Below, piece by piece: positions 32,108 through 37,617 of a DNA stretch of 37,617 bases (position 1 is the first letter of the stretch; the number at the start of each line of letters is the position of its first letter). The stretch spans positions 1 through 37,617 of the forward strand of contig QHMH01000016.1 in NCBI GenBank assembly GCA_003258795.1. The letters are read 5' to 3'. Source of the DNA: Candidatus Melainabacteria bacterium (GTDB lineage: Bacteria; Cyanobacteriota; Vampirovibrionia; Gastranaerophilales; Gastranaerophilaceae). A program made the translations under genes and the position numbers. The notes under the pieces are model-generated. The model had not been told where the DNA came from. It was given only the letters and a program-made list of their open reading frames with translations, and ran no database searches.

Positions 32108-34861
32108 TTATTTTATCTTTATTAACGATGAAATGAAATTATTGTGTTCAACATCACCATCAACCTTTGTCAAGAAGATTTGACAATCTTCCTCTCCATC
32201 TGCCAGTTTTGGAATTTGATCTGTTTCTTGCTTGTAGTAGTGATGGTTTGATTTCAATCCAAATGGCATTTTATTTGCGAGGCTATTCAATGAAATGTTT
32301 CTCATTATTCCGTAAATACCTTTTCTTTTGTTGCTAAATTTAATGTAAATTCTTAAAGAAGCATCACTTGATAGTAAATCATATCTACCAATTATAAAAG
32401 AACTCAATTCTGGAGCTGAAGAGGTTATTTTAATATCACTTATCACATTATTTTCAATAGTTAAAGAGCCAAGAATCTTATCAAAATTTCCATCCTTAAC
32501 ATTAACTAAATCCCAGAAGACAGTTGGACTCAACATTGCTAATGGATTTCTAAAAACAGATGCAAATTTTAAAATATACTCTACCATTCCTATTTTCATA
32601 ATTGTTCCGTTTTTAATTCCAAAACGAATATTCCCATTCAAAGCAAGTGTTTTATCTGTATTCAACCTTATAAATCCACTAGCTTTTCCAGATATCTCTT
32701 TTTTTATTCCAAACAGCGCAGTAGAAATTATGTCTGCATTTACATCTTTAACTCCTAATTTCAAGGAATATTTTTGGTTTTTTAAATCACAGAATATTTT
32801 TGCGGAAGATATTCCCTCTGCAATATCAAATCGGTTTGAAACAATTTTCAATATTCCATTCTTATCAAATGTTAAATCTGCAGAAACATTTCCAAATTTC
32901 AACTCTTTATATACACCTTTTACAAGATTAAGGTTACATTTTTCGACAATTATATTTGACAAGTCAAACGTTGGAACATCCTCTGCAGTCTCTGTGTTGT
33001 CCACAGCTAAATCTTTTTCTTCTATTTTCGCATTTGCTTGATTATTAACTCCGTTTATAAATCTTTCGACATCAATATTATCAATTTTCAAGTTAACATT
33101 TTTCACAATAATAGGGAAAACTATTTGGTTTAAAATTTCTCCAGATATATCATAATCTGATCTTTTATATTTGCCATTAGATGTAATTTTTATAATATTA
33201 TCTTTTGCTGTTAAATCGGCAGTTTTTATAAACATTCTTTGACTTGGAACTGCCATTTTTTCAATGCTCAAATGTCCATTGAGGACAGGAATTTTTTCAT
33301 TTATTACTTCTAAATTTCCCTTTATCATACCTTTTCTAAACATATTGTTTTTTATAATAAGGTTTACAAATCTACTTGTTAGATACTCTGGAATTTTAAA
33401 CCCAAAGTTTTTCAAGTTACCATTGTTAGCTAAATCAACATTTCCATAGAATGTTAGAATTGGTTTTTTATGAAAACGTTCGTCTTTAGGAGAACCTATA
33501 AAGTAATTGATAGACTTAATATTCAATATTGGTCCATCAATATGCATATCAGAAACTAAAACTCTTTCAGTTTTCATCGGTCCAAATTCTTCACCTTCCA
33601 TTGTGAAGCCACAACCTTTATCAAACTTATAAAGCCAAACTAAATCTGTAATATTATTTACAAACTTTAGCATTATTCTTGTATCCGCCTGACCTTGAAT
33701 TTTAAGTGGGGTATTTAAAGCTTTTGATAAATAATTTTTAGCAAAATCATTTGTTACAACAGCATTACCAACAACATTTGTATTAAATGTTTTAAAATAA
33801 TCTGTGATTTCTCCACTAAAATCAATTTTATTTTTCAAGTTGTTATAATAATAGCCTTTAAAATCATTTAATTTGATTTTTTTCTTTGAAATATCAGCAT
33901 AACCATTTGTAATTACAATAGGTAAGTTATATAAGTACTTCATTTTGAACATAAGCCTATTAAGATTTATTTTCCCTGTAAGCCCAGAGTTGTCATAGTT
34001 CAATCTGAAATCTATATTCCCTCCAATATCTGAAAAATATGCAAGATTAGAGTTTAAATTATTCTCTAAAATGTTTGACTCAATCACCTTTATTATATCT
34101 GTGATATTGAATTTTTTTGAAACTACGGTTATGTCATAAGAATTATCAAGTCCATAGAAAAATGAAGTTAATATTTTTGAATTATCAACTTTTAGTAAAA
34201 CATTATCTGCAAAAATCTTATTATTTCTTATAAAGGTCTTGCCTTCATCTGCCAATGACAACTTTATAGTTTTACCATTTTTGTAGATTTCACCTTTAGC
34301 ATCAAATGTCACATTCCTTCTTGCAAACTCAGGTTTACTAATCGCCAAATTTTTTATCTCTATTTTTGATTTAGCACTTGAAGAAATATCATAACTTAAT
34401 TTTACATCTTTTACATAGAGCATTGTGTCATAGAAATCAATTTGAAACTCTTGTTTTTCTTCTTGTTCTGGTAAGGAGTCTATTAGGGCTGTTATATCTA
34501 TGAATATGTTGTCTGCTCCAGCATCTTCTATTTTTAATGTTTTATCAAAAATTTTCTTCAAAGACAGTGTTGAATTTAAGTTTTTTGCAAAAATTAAATT
34601 TTTATTATTTTTAGAAAGCGCAAATTCATTCGCACGGACCTTAACAATTGTAGAAAAATCAGTAGTAATTTCTGGATTTTTCAAACTAATAACAAACCCA
34701 GTAAATTGTAAAACTTTTCCTTCAATAAAATCTACAGTTTTGGGAGATGAAATTATTTTAGGGAGAAGAATAATATAGGAAAATACAAGAAACGAAGCTA
34801 TGGCTAAAAATACCATAGTCAAAAACAATAATATTTTAGATATTCTTCCCAATCTTCTCAT
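32108..34861 (-). CDS. AsmA/YhdP-like envelope protein
   Basis: A 917-residue protein with one N-terminal TM helix (about 10-34) and a long periplasmic beta-rich body. Repeated amphipathic strands such as IDITALIDSLPEQE, LNGNIRFGIKNGTIMKIGMV and SLTIENNVISDIKITSSAPE match the AsmA/TamB/YhdP pattern. The C-terminal part resembles the AsmA-like C-terminal domain. Such proteins form grooves that carry phospholipids or other lipids between inner and outer membrane, or help outer-membrane assembly; which applies is unknown. The mRNA start region has no ribosome-binding site. The start codon lies 43 bases from the divergent WG gene. It is first in the run that leads to the VWA and TonB-like genes. 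Confidence 0.75.
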   Translation of the reverse strand: MRRLGRISKILLFLTMVFLAIASFLVFSYIILLPKIISSPKTVDFIEGKVLQFTGFVISLKNPEITTDFSTIVKVRANEFALSKNNKNLIFAKNLNSTLSLKKIFDKTLKIEDAGADNIFIDITALIDSLPEQEEKQEFQIDFYDTMLYVKDVKLSYDISSSAKSKIEIKNLAISKPEFARRNVTFDAKGEIYKNGKTIKLSLADEGKTFIRNNKIFADNVLLKVDNSKILTSFFYGLDNSYDITVVSKKFNITDIIKVIESNILENNLNSNLAYFSDIGGNIDFRLNYDNSGLTGKINLNRLMFKMKYLYNLPIVITNGYADISKKKIKLNDFKGYYYNNLKNKIDFSGEITDYFKTFNTNVVGNAVVTNDFAKNYLSKALNTPLKIQGQADTRIMLKFVNNITDLVWLYKFDKGCGFTMEGEEFGPMKTERVLVSDMHIDGPILNIKSINYFIGSPKDERFHKKPILTFYGNVDLANNGNLKNFGFKIPEYLTSRFVNLIIKNNMFRKGMIKGNLEVINEKIPVLNGHLSIEKMAVPSQRMFIKTADLTAKDNIIKITSNGKYKRSDYDISGEILNQIVFPIIVKNVNLKIDNIDVERFINGVNNQANAKIEEKDLAVDNTETAEDVPTFDLSNIIVEKCNLNLVKGVYKELKFGNVSADLTFDKNGILKIVSNRFDIAEGISSAKIFCDLKNQKYSLKLGVKDVNADIISTALFGIKKEISGKASGFIRLNTDKTLALNGNIRFGIKNGTIMKIGMVEYILKFASVFRNPLAMLSPTVFWDLVNVKDGNFDKILGSLTIENNVISDIKITSSAPELSSFIIGRYDLLSSDASLRIYIKFSNKRKGIYGIMRNISLNSLANKMPFGLKSNHHYYKQETDQIPKLADGEEDCQIFLTKVDGDVEHNNFISSLIKIK

Positions 34862-34904
34862 ATTTTATATAATATCATATCAAAATTTATGGTATCATTT
34901 AGAC
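34862..34904. promoter_or_regulatory. 43-bp divergent promoter region of the AsmA and WG genes
   Basis: Only 43 bases separate the two start codons. On the minus strand TATTAT (complement of 34869-34874) lies seven bases from the AsmA ATG. On the plus strand TATCAT (34893-34898) lies six bases from the WG ATG. Neither gene has a Shine-Dalgarno sequence. Each -35 must overlap the other promoter, so the two are probably leaderless and coordinately controlled. Confidence 0.45.
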
Positions 34905-35756
34905 ATGAAAAATTTGGTAATAATTTCTATAATTTTTTTAAATTGTTTTTTGACGTGTTTTGGAGCAGAAGTTTTCTCCCAAAACAATAAGTTTGGGCTA
35001 AAAGACAATGAAGGAAATATTATAGTCGAACCTCAATATACTAAAATGATAAAACTTGGGGAAAATACAAAAATCGTTCAAAAGAAAAAAAAATATGGAA
35101 TTATAGATTGTTCAGGAAAAATTATTGTTCCTATTGTTTTTTCTCACGCAGAAAGACATTCAAGCTATGTTAAGTTAAAAAAATCTGATAAATATGGGAT
35201 TTTCGATTTAGAAGGAAAAGAACTTTTGCCAGTTGAATATAAATCTATAAATCCACTTTCAGATAACATGTTACTAACTCTCAAAGATTATAAATATGGT
35301 GTTTCAGATTTGAACGGAAACATAATATTAAAAAACATATTTGATGATATCTACATGACAGAATCCAAAATAATGAGAATACAATATAAAGGAAATTGGT
35401 ACGAAATAGAACAAACAAGTCAAAGAACTTTAGTCCTACCGCCGGATGTAAGAAACATTAAAGAAAATAAAGATTATGAAATAAGATCATATAACGTCGA
35501 AAATACTATTGGATATTCAGCAGTAACATTTACTGACTACTTAATCAAAATATTCTCTTCTATTTCTCCTGCACATGAAAAAACAATAGATGAACTTATA
35601 CTATCCCATGGCGCAGAAACAGTTTCCATCTTAATCCAAATGAGTTGGATACCAAAATATCCGTGGACATTTATAAAACAGTATTACTCCACAATAAGAA
35701 CACCAAACAATGGACCATTATCTCCATTAAAAGACAAACTTAAAGCAAAGAAATAA
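34905..35756 (+). CDS. Secreted WG-repeat protein
   Basis: A 283-residue exported protein starting at ATG 34905 with the signal peptide MKNLVIISIIFLNCFLTCFG. A longer frame from 34800 lacks this signal at its N-terminus and is not used. Three to four WG-type repeats follow (NKFGLKDNEGNIIVEPQY; KKYGIIDCSGKIIVPIVF; DKYGIFDLEGKELLPVEY; YKYGVSDLNGNIILKNIF), giving a small beta-propeller-like array. A C-terminal region (about 180-283) has no recognised domain. It is divergent from the AsmA gene and followed by the prenyl synthetase after only five bases. Confidence 0.8.
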   Translation: MKNLVIISIIFLNCFLTCFGAEVFSQNNKFGLKDNEGNIIVEPQYTKMIKLGENTKIVQKKKKYGIIDCSGKIIVPIVFSHAERHSSYVKLKKSDKYGIFDLEGKELLPVEYKSINPLSDNMLLTLKDYKYGVSDLNGNIILKNIFDDIYMTESKIMRIQYKGNWYEIEQTSQRTLVLPPDVRNIKENKDYEIRSYNVENTIGYSAVTFTDYLIKIFSSISPAHEKTIDELILSHGAETVSILIQMSWIPKYPWTFIKQYYSTIRTPNNGPLSPLKDKLKAKK

Positions 35757-35761
35757 AATTC

Positions 35762-36625
35762 ATGAGTGTAAATATCTTAAAAAAAGAATTTAAAATTTTT
35801 CAAAAGGATTTTTTTGATTTTTTGAAAACAGAAAATGAACTTCCTCCATTTTTAATTGATTATTTGAAATCAGCTTCTGGAAAAAGGATAAGACCAATTT
35901 TAGGAAGATTATTCGTTAAAAGTTGTGGAAAAGATTTGAACAAAAATCAAAAAAGACTATTGCTCGCTGTTGAACTTATACATAATGCCTCGTTAATTCA
36001 TGATGATGTTATTGATAATTCAGACATCAGAAGAGGAGAGAAAAGTTTAAACACAAAATTTGACAATTCTCTTGCCATATCTTGTGGAGATTTGTTACTC
36101 TCTGTTGCGATGAAAGAACTTGTAAAAATTACATCAAGCAATGTTAGAGAATACTGCACAAAACTTATGTCAGAAATCTGCCTTGGAGAAATTGATCAAT
36201 ATTTTTGTAAGAACAAAATACCATCAATAAATGAATATTTAGAAAAATCAAGAAAAAAAACAGCTTTACTTTTTGAAATTGCTGTGGTTGGAACTGCTAA
36301 ACTTATGAGCGAAAAAAAGTTTGAAAAAATTGCACAAGAGTTTTCAAAAAATTTTGGGATTGCGTTCCAGTTAAAAAACGACTTGAATGATATTCAAACA
36401 AAAAATGAAGATTACAAAGATGGAATATACACTGCCGCAGTAATATATGAAAACGAAATTTCAGGCAAAATCTCTCAAGAGTTGAGCGAATGTACTATTG
36501 AAAAAAGCAAATCTTTGACGGATAATTACCTTGACAGGGCAATAAAAGCTCTTAATGAATTAGAAAATAATCAATTTAAAGATGTTTTAATAGAGCTTAC
36601 AAAACAATTGAAAGAGAAAAAATAA
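35762..36625 (+). CDS. Polyprenyl diphosphate synthase
   Basis: A 287-residue trans-prenyltransferase. SGKRIRPILGRL gives the IPP-binding residues. The first aspartate-rich motif is DDVID (81-85, in LIHDDVIDNSDIRRGEKSLN). The second is NDLND (206-210, in AFQLKNDLNDIQTKNED), where the usual first aspartate is asparagine. It should extend allylic diphosphates with isopentenyl units for quinone side chains or lipid carriers; product length is not readable. At 287 residues it is short for octaprenyl synthases and near FPP/GGPP size. It overlaps lepB by one base (TAATG), so the two are coupled. No clear ribosome-binding site precedes ATG 35762. Confidence 0.85.
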   Translation: MSVNILKKEFKIFQKDFFDFLKTENELPPFLIDYLKSASGKRIRPILGRLFVKSCGKDLNKNQKRLLLAVELIHNASLIHDDVIDNSDIRRGEKSLNTKFDNSLAISCGDLLLSVAMKELVKITSSNVREYCTKLMSEICLGEIDQYFCKNKIPSINEYLEKSRKKTALLFEIAVVGTAKLMSEKKFEKIAQEFSKNFGIAFQLKNDLNDIQTKNEDYKDGIYTAAVIYENEISGKISQELSECTIEKSKSLTDNYLDRAIKALNELENNQFKDVLIELTKQLKEKK

Positions 36626-37242
36626 TGAACGAAGAACTAAAACAAAAGATAAAAGCAAATGTAAAAGAAACAGTTGAAACAATAGTTTTTGTAGTTGTTT
36701 TTGTAATACTTATAAGATTTTTTATCGGTGAAATTAGATGGATACCATCAGGCTCAATGAATCCAACCCTGATAGAAAAAGACAGAATTTTTGTATCGCA
36801 TATAACGAATTTTTTCCAAGAACCAAAACGTGGCGATGTTTGGGTATTTTATCCACCAATGACAAAATTATCAAAAGATCCATTGCCTGTTTTTAGTCGT
36901 CTTACAGGCTTTTTCTGTAAAGATGTTGCATATATAAAAAGAATCATTGGCATGCCAGGAGATAAAATTGAAATTAAAAAGCAAAATGACGGCAAATACT
37001 TTGTTTTTGTGAACGATAAACCATTAAAAGAACCATACATATTGGATGAATATGATTATTTGCCTTGTATGTTAGGAATGTATTGTGGACCATTTACTGT
37101 GCCTGAAGGTCAATATTTTATGATGGGAGATAATAGAGGAAATTCACAAGATAGTAGATTTTGGGGATTTTTACCTAAAGACAGACTAATTGGCAAGGCT
37201 GTCTTCATTTTTTGGCCACTGAATAGAATAAATAAATTATAA
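36625..37242 (+). CDS. lepB: Signal peptidase I
   Basis: A 205-residue type I signal peptidase. A single TM helix (about 15-33) is followed by box B, IRWIPSGSMNPTLIEKDRIF, with catalytic S44. Box D, YIKRIIGMPGDKIEI, holds the general base K105. Box E is MGDNRGNSQDSRFWGFLPKD. These removers of signal peptides act on the outer face of the inner membrane. The ATG overlaps the stop of the prenyl synthetase by one base. tRNA-Met follows after about 146 bases. Confidence 0.96.
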   Translation: MNEELKQKIKANVKETVETIVFVVVFVILIRFFIGEIRWIPSGSMNPTLIEKDRIFVSHITNFFQEPKRGDVWVFYPPMTKLSKDPLPVFSRLTGFFCKDVAYIKRIIGMPGDKIEIKKQNDGKYFVFVNDKPLKEPYILDEYDYLPCMLGMYCGPFTVPEGQYFMMGDNRGNSQDSRFWGFLPKDRLIGKAVFIFWPLNRINKL

Positions 37243-37388
37243 GACTTGCTATTTAAAATTTTTTATGAGAGAATAGCGGTGTGGCAAAGTAGCTTTCCAA
37301 GTGAGCAGGATGCGAACGTTTTTAAACTTCCGTGAGAGCCTCGCTCGAAGCAACTGAGCCAGATGAAAATCGAATAGAACAAATTTAT
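37243..37388. other. Spacer between lepB and tRNA-Met with tRNA-like start
   Basis: About 146 bases without a credible gene. From about 37275 it is GC-richer than usual for the window. GGCAAAGTAGCT (37283-37294) matches the 5' end of the downstream tRNA-Met (GGCAAGGTAGCT) at 11 of 12 bases, but no folded tRNA follows. It may be a decayed tRNA copy or chance. Confidence 0.4.
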
Positions 37389-37462
37389 GGCAAGGTAGCT
37401 CAGTTGGTGAGAGCGCACGGCTCATACCCGTGAGGTCGAGAGTTCGAATCTCTCCCTTGCTA
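37389..37462 (+). tRNA. tRNA-Met (CAU), elongator type
   Basis: The acceptor stem GGCAAGG (37389-37395) pairs with CCTTGCT (37455-37461) through a G.U first pair, with discriminator A at 37462. The D arm is AGCTCAGTTGGTGAGAGC. The anticodon arm CACGG-CTCATAC-CCGTG has anticodon CAU. The T arm is GAGAG-TTCGAAT-CTCTC. CCA is not encoded. The G1.U72 pair rules out an initiator with C1xA72. A lysidine-modified tRNA-Ile(CAU) is not fully excluded. Confidence 0.93.
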
Positions 37463-37464
37463 TT

Positions 37465-37617
37465 TTTTTTGGTCTTCGCCCTGCGTTGTTCTTTTTTTTC
37501 AAAAAGAACCCAATCGTTGTTGTGCTCATTTCTTCGCACAACATCTCTTGGTGCGCACTGGCTCCCTCTCCCTCGAACGATATTTAATCGTTCTCTGTCG
37601 GCACAGTCCGTGAGGTC
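37465..37617. other. GC-richer hairpin-rich noncoding tail after tRNA-Met
   Basis: This stretch is close to half G+C, well above the genes around it, and codes for nothing convincing. It holds three perfect inverted repeats: GTTCTTTTT/AAAAAGAAC (37488-37509), GTTGTGC/GCACAAC (37519-37542) and GAACGAT/ATCGTTC (37575-37593). It continues past the window edge. It could be a structured RNA or a dispersed repeat next to tRNA genes. The minus-strand reading frame through it is the familiar antisense-of-tRNA artefact. Confidence 0.45.

Noticed and set aside
34800..34904. N-terminal extension of the WG-repeat gene
   Set aside because: It runs antisense through the AsmA start; ATG 34905 gives a clean signal peptide right after a -10-like box.
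37249..37539. 96-codon minus-strand ORF ending the window
   Set aside because: It runs antisense through tRNA-Met; the stretch GEIRTLDLTGMSRALSP is the well-known artefact of translating a tRNA backwards.

Overview
The window is AT-rich bacterial chromosome (roughly 30% GC outside the RNA genes). The 16S rRNA gene at the left edge reads as cyanobacterium-like. Together with many 'GFTLAEVLITLGIIG' prepilin, WG-repeat, TPR-glycosyltransferase and AsmA features, this suggests a non-photosynthetic cyanobacterial relative (Vampirovibrionia/Melainabacteria, probably a gut-type Gastranaerophilales). The placement is inference from the 16S and gene style; no search was run. The envelope looks diderm: an AsmA/YhdP-like protein, TonB-like domains, lipoproteins and signal peptidase I are present.

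Layout. 1-1400: 16S rRNA (minus strand, 3' end cut by the window edge), with leader hairpin and promoter in the 540-base AT-rich gap that follows. 1945-3695: rlmB and the primary sigma factor rpoD, ending in a strong hairpin shared with convergent thrS. 3763-7491: thrS (no TGS domain) and a dCMP deaminase on the minus strand, divergent from an isolated fliI-type ATPase. 7607-15435: a long minus-strand run with a prepilin, a solute-binding lipoprotein, an HI0933-family flavoprotein, folK, two tandem paralogous GT39-like membrane proteins and a large TPR protein. 15541-15627: tRNA-Ser(UGA) with its own promoter and terminator. 15969-19054: a small accessory-looking block (GIY-YIG protein, two secreted or lipid-anchored proteins, divergent XRE regulator with a palindromic operator candidate). 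19175-22487: nitrilase-family amidase, a decayed glycosyltransferase remnant, uvrB. 22484-25316: two TPR/GT9-type glycosyltransferases. 25412-26983: HAD phosphatase and a secreted VWA protein.

26984-34861 is the most interesting part. Seven minus-strand genes lie almost without gaps: AsmA-like protein, a 59-residue membrane peptide (found by reading the gap), a glycine-zipper secreted protein, a membrane-anchored VWA protein, an eight-TM protein with an FHA-like soluble head, a TonB-like protein, and a zinc-ribbon/TM/TonB-like fusion. I infer an envelope-spanning complex of unknown function. 34905-37242 continues on the plus strand with a WG-repeat secreted protein, a polyprenyl synthetase and lepB, followed by tRNA-Met(CAU). 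A GC-richer, hairpin-rich noncoding tail runs to the window end.

A recurring feature is that several first-in-transcript genes (fliI, the XRE regulator, uvrB, the WG gene, the AsmA gene) have no Shine-Dalgarno sequence. Each instead carries a -10-like box 3-7 bases before the start codon, suggesting leaderless mRNAs.
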